DNA of 64,000 nt from Actinoallomurus iriomotensis (GCF_030269445.1 NZ_BSTJ01000010.1:366024-430023); one strand, 5' to 3'; numbered from the stretch's first letter, positions 49,529-58,510 are shown. The notes: generated by a model not told the origin, from the sequence alone. A program made the numbers and translations.

Positions 49529-50725
49529 ATGACGACACCGGCCGACGAGACGATCCGTCCCTTCCGCATCGACGTCCCCGAGGCCGACCTGGCCGACCTC
49601 CACGAGCGCCTCGACCGTACCCGGTGGCCGGACGAACTGCCCGGCGCCGGCTGGGCGTACGGCGTGCCGCGCGACTACCTGCGGGAGCTCGTACGGTACT
49701 GGCGGCACGAGTACGACTGGCGTGCCGCCGAGGCGCTGCTGAACCGGTGGCCGCAGTTCACCACCACCATCGACGGCGCGAACATCCACTTCGCGCACAT
49801 CCGGTCGCCCGAGCCCGACGCGACACCGTTGATCATCACGCACGGCTGGCCGGGCTCGATCGTGGAGTTCACCGAGATCGCCGGCCCGCTGACGGATCCC
49901 CGGGCGCACGGCGGGGATCCGTCGGACGCCTTCCACCTGGTGATGCCGAGCATCCCCGGGTTCGGGTTCTCCGGGCCGACGCGCGAGCGCGGCTGGGAGC
50001 TGCTCCGCGTCGCCGCCGCCTTCGGCGAGCTGATGCGGCGTCTGGGCTACCACCGGTACGGCGCGCAGGGCGGCGACTGGGGCGCGGCCATCTCCCGCGA
50101 ACTCGGCCGCACCCACCCCGAGCAGATCATCGGCGTGCACCTCACCCTGATCCCCGGCACGGGGGCGTCCTCTGAGCCGACGCCAGAGGAACTCGCCGCG
50201 CTCGATCCGGCCGAACGCGCGCGCACGCTCGCCTCCTGGGCCCGGATGCGGGAGTGGGAGAGCGAGCGCACGGGATACGCCGTCGTCCAGTCCACGCGCC
50301 CGCAGACCCTCGCGTACGGGCTGACCGACTCCCCGGTCGGGCAGCTCGCCTGGATCGTGGAGAAGTTCAAGGAGTGGACGGACTCCGACGAGCGGCCGGA
50401 GGACGCCGTCGACCGCGACCGGCTGCTGACGAACGTCATGCTGTACTGGCTGACCGGCACGGCCGGCTCGTCGGCCCGGATCTACTACGAGCGGGCGCAC
50501 GCCGACTACTGGGGAAAGCCGCCCGAGCCCTCCACCGCACCCACCGCGCTCGCCGTCTTCCCGGAAGAGAACTTCATCGTGCTGCGTCACCTCGCGGAAC
50601 GGGCGGACGAGATCGTGCGGTGGACCGAGTTCGACCGCGGCGGCCACTTCGCCGCGATGGAGGAACCGGACCTGCTGGTCGGCGACGTCCGGGCGTTCTT
50701 CCGCGAGCTGCGGACCGTCACATAA
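49529..50725 (+). CDS. Epoxide hydrolase (EHN domain, alpha/beta hydrolase)
   Basis: This 398-aa epoxide hydrolase is of the microsomal type. An N-terminal EHN domain (IRPFRIDVPEADLADLHERLDRTRWPDELPGAGWAYG with YWRHEYDWRAAEALLNRWPQF) precedes the hydrolase core with HGWPGSIVEF (oxyanion hole), nucleophile Asp in GAQGGDWGAAISRELGRTHP, and base His in RGGHFAAMEEPDLLV. It should open epoxides to diols by way of an ester. ATG 49520 is an alternative start. No regulator is adjacent. Confidence 0.92.
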   Translation: MTTPADETIRPFRIDVPEADLADLHERLDRTRWPDELPGAGWAYGVPRDYLRELVRYWRHEYDWRAAEALLNRWPQFTTTIDGANIHFAHIRSPEPDATPLIITHGWPGSIVEFTEIAGPLTDPRAHGGDPSDAFHLVMPSIPGFGFSGPTRERGWELLRVAAAFGELMRRLGYHRYGAQGGDWGAAISRELGRTHPEQIIGVHLTLIPGTGASSEPTPEELAALDPAERARTLASWARMREWESERTGYAVVQSTRPQTLAYGLTDSPVGQLAWIVEKFKEWTDSDERPEDAVDRDRLLTNVMLYWLTGTAGSSARIYYERAHADYWGKPPEPSTAPTALAVFPEENFIVLRHLAERADEIVRWTEFDRGGHFAAMEEPDLLVGDVRAFFRELRTVT

Positions 50726-50786
50726 GGTGACGGAATCTGTCTTCTCCGTGTATTCGCGATCTGTCCGGGTAGGGGGCCTGTCCAGG

Positions 50787-50849
50787 CGGGGCGGCCCGGT
50801 CCGTTCGCGCCCGGAACCGGCGCCTACCTCCTCGGGCCGGGCCGCCCCG
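50787..50849 (+). terminator. GC-rich hairpin after epoxide hydrolase
   Basis: A 13-bp stem (CGGGGCGGCCCGG at 50787-50799 with its complement at 50837-50849) with a 37-nt loop lies 61 bp past the gene. It has no T-run; termination is probable but not certain. Confidence 0.45.
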
Positions 50850-50992
50850 TCGCGTCGTATCACATTCGCGGCCATAATGTGTGACCAGGCGAGAGGAAGC
50901 TGTCGCCGGGGAACGGTTCCGGGGTGGCCACCACGGGAACACCCGGGCGGCGCGGATCGTCAGTGATATGCCGGGAGTCATTGGAGGACGGC

Positions 50993-51367
50993 ATGGAGTT
51001 CAGCGTCGAGCACACCGTGACGGACGACGGCATCGTGAGCGTGACACTGGCCGGGGCGCTCGACGTCGCGACCGCGCCCCGGGTGCGCGATCTGCTGATC
51101 CGCCTCATCGACGAGGGGCACCACCGCCTGGTGCTGGAGCTGAGCGACGTGGACTTCGTCGACTCCATCGGCCTGGGCGTCTTCGTCGGCGTGGTGCACC
51201 GGCTCCGCCCGTACGACAGCTCCCTCGCGGTGGCGGCGCCGTCCCCGCAGGCCCAGAAGGTCTTTGAGATCACCCAGCTGGTCCGGGTCCTGCCGATCTA
51301 CGACACCTCCGACGCCGCGACGGAGGCCGTCCGCAGCGGCAAGGCCACGGTCGGGGCGCGCGGCTAG
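50993..51367 (+). CDS. STAS-domain anti-sigma factor antagonist
   Basis: This 124-aa SpoIIAA/RsbV-like protein has GIVSVTLAGALDVATAPRVRDLLIRLIDEGHHRLVLELSDVDFVDSIGLGVFVGVVHRLR, with the phosphorylatable Ser in VDSIGL. It should bind a serine-kinase anti-sigma factor when unphosphorylated. GGAGG lies 6 nt before ATG 50993. It precedes the histidine kinase gene by 103 bp. It is a candidate substrate of the PP2C phosphatase at 31926-33134. No RsbW kinase or sigma-B factor is in the window. Confidence 0.93.
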   Translation: MEFSVEHTVTDDGIVSVTLAGALDVATAPRVRDLLIRLIDEGHHRLVLELSDVDFVDSIGLGVFVGVVHRLRPYDSSLAVAAPSPQAQKVFEITQLVRVLPIYDTSDAATEAVRSGKATVGARG

Positions 51368-51470
51368 GGACCGGTCGACGGCCGCCGTTCGTTCGGCGGC
51401 CGCTCTCCGCGGAGATATCGTGTGCGTGCCGTGCCACGTCCCGGCTCGTCGACCCCTGCGCGGAGAGTTC

Positions 51471-53147
51471 ATGGCCCCCGAATCCCGTTCGTCCTCCCTG
51501 GTGGAGCCCGCCGAGGAGGCGGACACCGCGCCCGCAGAGGAGGTCCCCGGCGCGGTGGAGCGGGTGCCGGCGGAGGGATGGTCGCGGCTGACCACCCGGC
51601 GCTGGCTCCAGATCGGCGTGGGCGCCGCCCTCGCGGTGCTGGCGATCCTGGGCGGGCTGGGCGTCTGGGTGTTGAGCCACGAGGGCGCGGTCACCGACCA
51701 GCTGGTCGACCGGCAGTCGTCGGCGCTCATCGCCTCGATCCACTACGAGGCGGCCATGCTGGACCAGGAGACCGGCGTCCGCGGATACGGCCTGTCAGGC
51801 CGCTCCGACTTCCTCGACCCCTACAACGAGGGCCGTGCCCAGGAGGCCACCGCGCTGCGGGCGCTGCGCACGCTGTCCGTGGGCCCGCGAGAGCGCGCCG
51901 ACCTGGCGCTGGTGATACACCGCGCGGAGATCTGGCGGGCGTGGTTCGCCGACCCCATCGTCACCGGGAAGGGCGACGCGGTGACGCGCCTGGCGAGCGA
52001 GCGGGCGTCCGAGGGCAAGGCCGAGTTCGACGCGCTGCGCTCGGCGATGGCCGCCCAGCAGCAGCACCTGACGCAGGCCCGCGCCGACGGGCGCGCCGAC
52101 CTCCGCACGGTGCAGACCGAGCGGAACGCCGTCTTCGCCGGCATCGCGGTGGTCATCCTCGTGCTCGCCGTGCTGATGTTCGTCGGCCTGCGGCGCGGGA
52201 TCACGGTGCCGTTGGAACGGCTCGCCGCCGACACCGGGCTGGTCGCCGACGGCGACTTCGGCCACGTGATCACCGGTTATGGCCCTGCCGACCTGCGGCG
52301 GCTGGCCACCGGGGTGGAGGCGATGCGGCAGCGCCTCACCGAGGAGCTGGTCTTCTCCGGAGAGGCACGGGACCAGCTCGCCGACCAGGCCGAGGACCTG
52401 CGGCGTTCGAACGCCGAACTCGAGCAGTTCGCCTACGTCGCGTCACACGACCTGCAGGAGCCGCTGCGCAAGGTGGCGAGTTTCAGCCAGATGCTGCGGC
52501 GCCGCTACAGCGAACAGCTCGACGAGCGGGCCAACCAGTACATCGACTTCGCCATCGAGGGCGCCAACCGCATGCAGGCGCTCATCAACGACCTCCTGCA
52601 GTTCTCCCGCGTCGGCCGGGTACACGTGGCCCGCGTCGACGTGGACCTCGAAGAGGTGTACGCCACGACGGTCAGCACGCTGAGCATCACGATCGAGGAG
52701 GCCGGCGCCCGCCTGTCCCACGATCCGCTGCCCACCGTCACCGGGGACCCTGGGCAGTTCGGCCTGCTGCTGCAGAACCTGCTGTCCAACGCGGTCAAGT
52801 TCCGCTCGCCCGACCGTACGCCCGAGATCCGGGTGACCGCGGAGCAGCAGGACGACATGTGGCACTTCGCCGTCACCGACAACGGCATCGGGATCGGCCC
52901 GGAGTACGCCGAGCGGGTTTTCGTGATCTTCCAGCGGCTGCACACCCGCGACGCCTACCCGGGCACCGGGATCGGGCTGGCCATGTGCAAGAAGATCGTG
53001 GAGTTCCACGGCGGCACCATCGGGGTGGACCCCGACCACGAGCCCGGCGCCCGGATCACCTTCACCCTGCCGGCCCGGGAGAGCTCGCCGGAGCCGGACG
53101 AGGAGGCCGAGCAGGCCGAGCATGCCGAGGAGGCCGAGCAGGCATAG
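51471..53147 (+). CDS. Sensor histidine kinase, CHASE3-HAMP-HisKA-HATPase, copy 2
   Basis: This 558-aa kinase is a close paralogue of 30256-31929, with the same length and order: TM1 (IGVGAALAVLAILGGLGVWVL), a CHASE3 sensor with MLDQETGVRGYGLSGRSDFLDPY, TM2 (AGIAVVILVLAVLMFVGL), [27 protein letters not shown] (H-box), NLLSNAVKFR, TDNGIGIGPEYAERVF and [18 protein letters not shown]. The C-terminus adds an acidic EEAEQAEHAEEAEQA tail. ATG 51471 follows GGAGAG. Its response regulator lies convergent, 5 bp past the stop. Confidence 0.94.
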   Translation: MAPESRSSSLVEPAEEADTAPAEEVPGAVERVPAEGWSRLTTRRWLQIGVGAALAVLAILGGLGVWVLSHEGAVTDQLVDRQSSALIASIHYEAAMLDQETGVRGYGLSGRSDFLDPYNEGRAQEATALRALRTLSVGPRERADLALVIHRAEIWRAWFADPIVTGKGDAVTRLASERASEGKAEFDALRSAMAAQQQHLTQARADGRADLRTVQTERNAVFAGIAVVILVLAVLMFVGLRRGITVPLERLAADTGLVADGDFGHVITGYGPADLRRLATGVEAMRQRLTEELVFSGEARDQLADQAEDLRRSNAELEQFAYVASHDLQEPLRKVASFSQMLRRRYSEQLDERANQYIDFAIEGANRMQALINDLLQFSRVGRVHVARVDVDLEEVYATTVSTLSITIEEAGARLSHDPLPTVTGDPGQFGLLLQNLLSNAVKFRSPDRTPEIRVTAEQQDDMWHFAVTDNGIGIGPEYAERVFVIFQRLHTRDAYPGTGIGLAMCKKIVEFHGGTIGVDPDHEPGARITFTLPARESSPEPDEEAEQAEHAEEAEQA

Positions 53148-53152
53148 GGGCC

Positions 53153-53608
53153 TCAGCCGCCGTTGCGCGGGTCGCCCGGCAGGTGCTCGGCGAGCTCCCG
53201 GTAGAAGGTGTCGATGTTGCGCACGGCCTCGATGAAGTCGTCGAGGTTGACGGGCTTGACGACGTAGGCGCTCGCGTGGGTGGCGTACGCGGACGCCACG
53301 TCCTCGTCCGCCGCGGACGTGGTGAGGACCACCACCGGGATGGCCTTGAGCGCGGGCTCCTGCTTGAGGATCTTCAGCATCTCCGCGCCGCTCATCCGCG
53401 GCATGTTGAGGTCGAGGACGATGAGGTCCGGGCGCGGCTGAGCGGGGTCGCGCAGGTACTCCAGCGCGGCGACGCCGTCGGACATCTGAACGAGGGAACG
53501 ATCCCCCTCGGAGCCGTCGAGCAGGGCTTCCTCGACCAGCAGCGCGTCCGCGGGATCGTCTTCGACGAGCAGAATGCGGTAGGGGCGTACTGGCGCGTGG
53601 GCGGCCAT
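53153..53608 (-). CDS. Response regulator, single REC domain (Rcp1-like), copy 2
   Basis: This 151-aa stand-alone receiver is paralogous to 29826-30263: RILLVEDDPADALLVEEALL, phospho-Asp in PDLIVLDLNMPRMSG, VVVLTTSAADED, SAYVVKPVNLDDFIEAVRNIDTFY. AGGAG lies 6 nt before ATG 53608. It faces the kinase gene tail-to-tail, so although it is the probable partner it has its own promoter. Confidence 0.93.
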   Translation of the reverse strand: MAAHAPVRPYRILLVEDDPADALLVEEALLDGSEGDRSLVQMSDGVAALEYLRDPAQPRPDLIVLDLNMPRMSGAEMLKILKQEPALKAIPVVVLTTSAADEDVASAYATHASAYVVKPVNLDDFIEAVRNIDTFYRELAEHLPGDPRNGG

Positions 53609-53730
53609 CGCGACTCCTGTCATGGCGGGCTCACACCGCGAGCCCACAGCGGGTATGGGGGCGCGCCGGCTTTCAGAGTCGTCCGGCACGGTCAGGTCCG
53701 ATTCTAGGGGCGCACCGGCGCGTGGTGACG

Positions 53731-53758
53731 CCGTGTGGCCGTAATTGTTGTCACACGG
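53731..53758. promoter_or_regulatory. CCGTGTG-N14-CACACGG dyad
   Basis: Inverted 7-bp arms lie in the 220-bp divergent region between the response regulator and the methyltransferase gene, with an AT-rich centre (TAATTGTTG). It may be a regulator site; no binder is known. Confidence 0.35.
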
Positions 53759-53828
53759 CAATAAAGTCGGCGCGGCGTCGTACGGGAGGGCCTGCGCCGT
53801 GCGCCGTCCCGGAGGTACGGTGCCGCTC

Positions 53829-54566
53829 ATGACGACCGTGCGGAGACGGGGATCCTACGGCGTGGACGCACCGTACGTCGTGTTCGGTCTGGCGTGCGCC
53901 GTCGTCGGGATGGTGTTCGCCGGGATCGGCGTGACGTTCGGCTTCGGCATCGCATTCGGCTGGATCCCGTTCGCGGTCGCCGCGATCGAGCTCGTCAGCG
54001 TCGCGTTGTACCTCCACACGACGCGGCGGGGAAAGTTCGTGGTCTGGTCCGGGCTCCTCGACGACCTCGGCCTGCGCGGCGACGAGCGGCTGCTCGACCT
54101 CGGCTGCGGCAGGGGAGCGGTGCTGCTGATGGCGGCGGAACGCCTGCCGGCGGGCGAAGCCGTCGGCGTCGACCTGTGGCGCACCGTCGATCAGTCCGGC
54201 AACGCGCCCGCGGTGACCGAGCGCAACGCCGAGGCTGAAGGCGTCCGCGACCGGATCGAGCTGCGCACCGGCGACATGACAGCGCTGCCGTTCGACGACG
54301 CGTCCTTCGACGTGATCGTCTCCAGCCTGGCCATCCACAACATCAAGAACCCCGGCGCCCGGACCCGCGCCATCGACGAGGCCGTACGCGTCCTGCGCCC
54401 CGGCGGGCGGTTGCTGATCGCCGACATGGCGGCGATCGACGACCACCGGCGCCGGCTGGCGGACCTCGGCCTGACGGACGTCCGGGTCCGCCCGCTGGGC
54501 TGGCGCATGTGGTGGGGTGGGCCGTGGATGGGCACCCGCGCCCTCAGCGCCGGCAAACCGTCCTGA
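53829..54566 (+). CDS. Membrane-anchored class I SAM methyltransferase
   Basis: This is a 245-aa protein. Two hydrophobic segments at the N-terminus (YVVFGLACAVVGMVFAGIGVTFGFGIAFGW, IPFAVAAIELVSVALYL) come before a UbiE-like methyltransferase: ERLLDLGCGRGAVLLMAAERL (motif I), AVGVDLWRTVDQSGNAP and ALPFDDASFDVIVSSLAIHNI. The membrane anchor suggests a lipid or quinone-like substrate. GTG 53820 is an alternative start, closer to the GGAGG at 53811. Confidence 0.87.
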   Translation: MTTVRRRGSYGVDAPYVVFGLACAVVGMVFAGIGVTFGFGIAFGWIPFAVAAIELVSVALYLHTTRRGKFVVWSGLLDDLGLRGDERLLDLGCGRGAVLLMAAERLPAGEAVGVDLWRTVDQSGNAPAVTERNAEAEGVRDRIELRTGDMTALPFDDASFDVIVSSLAIHNIKNPGARTRAIDEAVRVLRPGGRLLIADMAAIDDHRRRLADLGLTDVRVRPLGWRMWWGGPWMGTRALSAGKPS

Positions 54567-54670
54567 CCCGACCGCGTGAATTCTGCGTTACACGCCGTGT
54601 CGACTTGATCCCACCCTGTCGCTAGAAGGGAGAATCTTCGTGCATATCCCCCTGTACGAGGAGTCTCCCC

Positions 54671-54946
54671 ATGCTCAGGCGTTCGCCGCTGTTCGGTCAC
54701 AAGACCCGCGTCACCTTCAGGCTGCCCCTGGACGAGCCGCCCGGTGTCGTCAGCGTCGTCGGTGACTTCAACGGCTGGGAGCCCGGGCGGCACGAGCTGC
54801 TCCGGCGGCGTCGTGGCTTCCGCAGCGTCTCGGTGACCCTCACGCCGGGCACTCACCGGTTCCGCTACCTGGCCACCGGCGGTGTCTGGTTCGACGACGA
54901 GACGGCGGACCACACCGACGACCACGGCTGCGTCATCAAGGTCTGA
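54671..54946 (+). CDS. Stand-alone CBM48 / isoamylase N-terminal-like domain protein
   Basis: This 91-aa protein is one glycogen-binding-like beta-sandwich: VTFRLPLDEPPGVVSVVGDFNGWEPGRHEL, RSVSVTLTPGTHRFRYLATGGVWFDDETADHTDD. The VVGDFNGW and F-R-Y-L motifs are those of CBM48, as in AMPK beta and GlgB. There is no catalytic domain. GAGGAG lies before ATG 54671. It may target or regulate glycogen enzymes; no such gene is nearby. Confidence 0.88.
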   Translation: MLRRSPLFGHKTRVTFRLPLDEPPGVVSVVGDFNGWEPGRHELLRRRRGFRSVSVTLTPGTHRFRYLATGGVWFDDETADHTDDHGCVIKV

Positions 54947-54950
54947 CCGG

Positions 54951-56291
54951 TCAGGCCGGGACCAGCCCGGTCCCGGCGGACAGCCGCTGGTGCGACGCCT
55001 CCCGCAGATGCGAGGCCCGGCGCGCGGCCGGCCCGGCCAGGCGGCCCGCGTGTTTGACCACCTCGCCGTCGATGATCACCGTGTCGACGTCGGCGGCACG
55101 CGACTCGAGCACGACGGCGGCCGGGTCCCGCCAGGGCGCCATCGGCCCGTCCACGATCGTCAGGTCGGCGCGCTTGCCGGGGCTGATGGTGCCGATGCGG
55201 CCGCCGAGGCCCAGCGCCGCGGCGCCGGCGACGGTCGCGAACCGAAGCGCGTCCCGCGCGGTGAGATGGACCGGCGTCTCGCCGTGCGTGGACGCGACGG
55301 CGATCGCGCGCTCCCGCTCGCTCGCGAGCGCCCTGCGCATCTCCCCGAACAACCCGGCGCTGCCGTCGGCCGCCAGGTCGGTGCCGAGGGCCGGCAGTAG
55401 CCCGTGCGCGACCGCGCGGCCGGTGACGGGGAACCGGCCCGTCCCGGTCGCCCTGGCCATGGACACGTCGGCCATCGGGCAGGCGACGACCGATCCGCCG
55501 GTGGCCGCGATCCGGTCCAGGTCGGCGCCCGAGAAGCGCACGCCGTGGGCGTGGTGCACGTCGGGGCCGAGCAGACCGAGCCGGTCGAGGGTGTCGATGG
55601 TCCGGGACCGGCCCAGGTACGCCGGGAGCCCGGAGCGGATGCTGATCGGCACGCCGAGTTCGCGCGCCAGTCCGAAGTCGGCCGCGGTGACCTCCGGAGT
55701 GGAGAACTCCGGTCCCCGCAGGGCCAGGCCCATCGTGACCCGCGCGGTGTCGTCGCAGAGCAGTTCGGACCGTACGCGCCGGACGTCCGCCGGGTGCCGC
55801 ACCGTGCTCTCCGCGAACCACTTCATCACGTCGTCGCCGATCGGCGGCCCGTACAGGAACAGCGCGCGAATGCCGGAGTCGCGCAGGGCGCGCACGTTCT
55901 CGTCGGCGTGGGCGGGCGTCGTGATGATCTGGGACCAGTCGGCGACCGTCGTGACCCCGGAGTCGATCGCCCGCAGGGCGCCCCGGAGCACACCGGCGTA
56001 GACGTCCTCGGGTCCGTACCGGTCGGGCGGTTCGGCGAGCACGGCCCCGAGACAGTTGTCGGGAGACGCCTCGCCGCTGATCGCGCTCTGCCAGACGTGG
56101 CGGTGCGCGTCGACCAGGCCGGGGATGACGATCTTCCCGGCGGCGTCGACGACTCTCGCGCCGGGCGCCTCCAGCCCCCGGCCGACCGCCGTGATCGTGT
56201 CGCCGTCGATCAGCACGTCCCCGTCGGGGATCTCGCCGATCGACTCGTCGAGGCTGGTCACATGGCCGGAGCGTATGAGTAGGGTGGACAT
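54951..56291 (-). CDS. Amidohydrolase-family protein with altered metal site
   Basis: This 446-aa TIM-barrel amidohydrolase is related to the TrzA/AtzA/SsnA group. It has a composite N-terminal beta domain (MSTLLIRSGHVTSLDESIGEI), VIPGLVDAHRHVWQSAI (metal ligands H63, H65), a VHHAHGVRFS segment (H249) and LGTDLAADGS (D305). The strand-5 position, normally I-H-x-H, reads VPISIRSGLP, so that His is lost. Activity may differ from classic deaminases or chlorohydrolases. ATG 56291 has GGAGG directly upstream. It is divergent from a LysR gene, its likely regulator. Confidence 0.87.
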   Translation of the reverse strand: MSTLLIRSGHVTSLDESIGEIPDGDVLIDGDTITAVGRGLEAPGARVVDAAGKIVIPGLVDAHRHVWQSAISGEASPDNCLGAVLAEPPDRYGPEDVYAGVLRGALRAIDSGVTTVADWSQIITTPAHADENVRALRDSGIRALFLYGPPIGDDVMKWFAESTVRHPADVRRVRSELLCDDTARVTMGLALRGPEFSTPEVTAADFGLARELGVPISIRSGLPAYLGRSRTIDTLDRLGLLGPDVHHAHGVRFSGADLDRIAATGGSVVACPMADVSMARATGTGRFPVTGRAVAHGLLPALGTDLAADGSAGLFGEMRRALASERERAIAVASTHGETPVHLTARDALRFATVAGAAALGLGGRIGTISPGKRADLTIVDGPMAPWRDPAAVVLESRAADVDTVIIDGEVVKHAGRLAGPAARRASHLREASHQRLSAGTGLVPA

Positions 56292-56371
56292 GTTCCTCCA
56301 GGTGGATCAGGGTGTGCGCCGGTCTGTCCGCTGCGGCCCCATGAGTTCGATGTTTCGCCCACTCGTCCATC

Positions 56372-56384
56372 GATGTCCAACATC
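56372..56384. promoter_or_regulatory. LysR-type dyad GATGT-CCA-ACATC
   Basis: A perfect 5-bp dyad lies between the amidohydrolase and LysR genes, and a GATGTT half-site 23 bp away (56349-56354). Spacing by about two helix turns suits a LysR recognition and activation site pair. Confidence 0.45.
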
Positions 56385-56426
56385 AAAGTCGGATGGCCCG
56401 ATCCGGATCAGAGATGGCGGGATGAC

Positions 56427-57365
56427 ATGGAGACGCGGAAACTCGAGGTGTTCCTGGCCGTCGCCGAGGAGCGGAGCTTCACCAGGGCGGCCGAGCGCCT
56501 GCACATCGTGCAGTCGGGCGTCTCCACGTCGGTGCGGTCCCTGGAGCGCGAGCTCGGGACGCCGCTGTTCGACCGCATGGCGCAGCGCATCACCCTGACG
56601 GAGGCGGGGCGGGCGCTGGCGCCCGAGGCCAGGCGGGTGCTGGCCGCCGTACGGCACGCGCGGCAGGCGGTGCAGGAAGCCGGCGGCGGGCTGCGCGGCA
56701 CGCTGGAGCTCGGCGTGCTGTTCGGCGTCACACCCGATCACATACGCGAGTCGCTGGCCGTCTTCCGCGAGCGGTTCCCCATGGTTGACATCCGGCTGCG
56801 GGCGCCCGAGGCGCGCGGGGCCGCGGGCCACATCGAGCGGCTGCGCGACGGCAGCATGGACCTGGCCGTGCTGATCACCATCGGCGCGGTGCCCGGCATC
56901 GACCTGTACCCGCTGACGGACGGCGAGGTGGTGCTGGCGTGCCCGCCCGGCCACCGCCTCGCCGACGCCCCGTCCATCGGCCTCCACGACGTGGTCGAGG
57001 AGACGTTCATCGACTTCCCGCCGGGCTGGGGCGTACGCGGCGCGGTCGACCGGGCGTTCGTCACCGCCGGGATCCAGCAGCGGCACATCACCTTCGAGAC
57101 GGGCGACATGTCGAGCATCCTGGACCTCGTCCGCCTCAGGGCCGGCATCGCGTTCGTGCCGGTGCCGATCACGGCGGACGTCAAGGACCTGCGGTTCGTC
57201 CCGGTACGACCGCGCCCGCCGACGTATCAGATCGCCCTCGCCGCCTCCCGCGTGCGCCGGCCGAGCCCGGTCTCCCGTCAGTTCCTGCGGACCGTGCTGG
57301 CCAGCGACGACGACACCGCGGCGGCGGCCTGGCGCCGCCGTCGCGGCGCTCACACCGACGAGTAG
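56427..57365 (+). CDS. LysR-family transcriptional regulator
   Basis: This 312-aa regulator has an N-terminal HTH METRKLEVFLAVAEERSFTRAAERLHIVQSGVSTSVRSLERELGTPLFDRM and a LysR substrate-binding domain (LRGTLELGVLFGVTPDHI, VVLACPPGHRLADAPSI, SILDLVRLRAGIAFVP). ATG 56427 is chosen by HTH alignment. It is divergent from the amidohydrolase, and its 3' end overlaps the end of the convergent monooxygenase gene by 16 bp. Confidence 0.93.
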   Translation: METRKLEVFLAVAEERSFTRAAERLHIVQSGVSTSVRSLERELGTPLFDRMAQRITLTEAGRALAPEARRVLAAVRHARQAVQEAGGGLRGTLELGVLFGVTPDHIRESLAVFRERFPMVDIRLRAPEARGAAGHIERLRDGSMDLAVLITIGAVPGIDLYPLTDGEVVLACPPGHRLADAPSIGLHDVVEETFIDFPPGWGVRGAVDRAFVTAGIQQRHITFETGDMSSILDLVRLRAGIAFVPVPITADVKDLRFVPVRPRPPTYQIALAASRVRRPSPVSRQFLRTVLASDDDTAAAAWRRRRGAHTDE

Positions 57366-58510
57366 TCCCGCAGCTCGATCCCGGTCGCGAACCGGTCGGT
57401 CAGCTTGAGCATCATCCGCAGCATGAGCGTGGAGTTGAACATCCAGTTCCGCATGCGCATCCGCAGCGCGCTCGGCGGCGCGAGGAACGGCCCGGCGTTG
57501 CCCTTCCTGGCGATCGCCGCATAGTCGCGGAACCCCTCCTCGTACCGCGCGAACGCCGTACGGTGGTCGCCCCGTGCCGCCAGGAGCTCACCGGCCAGGA
57601 CGTACGCGCCGACGATCGCCAGCCCGGTGCCGAACCCGCCGAGGGTGTTGGCGTACGCCGCGTCGCCCAGCAGCACGACCCGGCCACGGGAGTAGTGCTC
57701 CACCTCCACCCGGCTGATCGAGTCGAGGTAGAAGTCCCTCGCGCCGGGGATCCGGGCCAGCACCTCGGAGGTCCGCCAGCCGCCGCCCTGGTAGGCGTCG
57801 ATCAGCAGCTTCTTCTGCCCGTCGACGTCGAAGCGGTCGTAGTCGAGGCGCTCGGAGGCGAAGACCAGGAACGCCGGCGCCTTCGGCCCGCCGAGCGAGA
57901 CCATCCGCCCCGGTTCGTTGTACATGGCGGGGTCGCCGTCGAGCCCGACGTCGGCGAGCGCGTAGTAGTGGCCGAGGAAGCGCACGAACTCGCTCTCCGG
58001 CCCGAACGCCAGCCGCCGGACGTTGGAGTGCACCCCGTCCGCGCCGACGACGAGGTCGAACGTGCGCGGCGCGCCACGCTCGAAGGTGACCTCGACACCG
58101 CCGTCGGTCTCGGTCAGCGAGGTGATCGAGTCGCCGAAGACGTACTCGCAGCCGTCCGCGGTCCGTTCGTACAGCAGCCGGGCCAGGTCGCCGCGTCGGA
58201 TTTCGATCTCCCCGCCGGTGAACTCGCCGGGGATGACGGCGAGACGCCGGCCGTCCGCGTCGACCACCGTCTGGTCGCGGCCGCCGGTCCGCAGCCGTCG
58301 CACGTCCTCCAGGATGCCCATGCGCTCCAGGACCGTACGGTGCGTCGCGCCCTTGAAGTCGACGGCCTGGCCGCCGGGCCGCAGGGCGGGTGCCTTCTCG
58401 ACGACGGTGACGTCGCAGCCGTACCGGCGGAGCCAGTACGCGAGAGCGGGACCGGCGATGCTCGCGCCGGAGATCAGGACGCTGGTGTTGGTCAGCCCGT
58501 TGTTCGTCAT
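57350..58510 (-). CDS. FAD-dependent monooxygenase (TetX/PHBH-like)
   Basis: This 386-aa flavoprotein has TSVLISGASIAGPALAYWLRRYGCDVTVVEKAP at the N-terminus, DLVVGADGVHSNVRRLAFG (DG) at about 155 and VEHYSRGRVVLLGDAAYANTLGGFGTGLAIVGAYVLAGEL (GD) at about 275. It resembles TetX and related polyketide or antibiotic-modifying hydroxylases. ATG 58510 has no strong ribosome-binding site. It is divergent from the snapalysin gene. Substrate unknown. Confidence 0.9.
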   Translation of the reverse strand: MTNNGLTNTSVLISGASIAGPALAYWLRRYGCDVTVVEKAPALRPGGQAVDFKGATHRTVLERMGILEDVRRLRTGGRDQTVVDADGRRLAVIPGEFTGGEIEIRRGDLARLLYERTADGCEYVFGDSITSLTETDGGVEVTFERGAPRTFDLVVGADGVHSNVRRLAFGPESEFVRFLGHYYALADVGLDGDPAMYNEPGRMVSLGGPKAPAFLVFASERLDYDRFDVDGQKKLLIDAYQGGGWRTSEVLARIPGARDFYLDSISRVEVEHYSRGRVVLLGDAAYANTLGGFGTGLAIVGAYVLAGELLAARGDHRTAFARYEEGFRDYAAIARKGNAGPFLAPPSALRMRMRNWMFNSTLMLRMMLKLTDRFATGIELRDYSSV

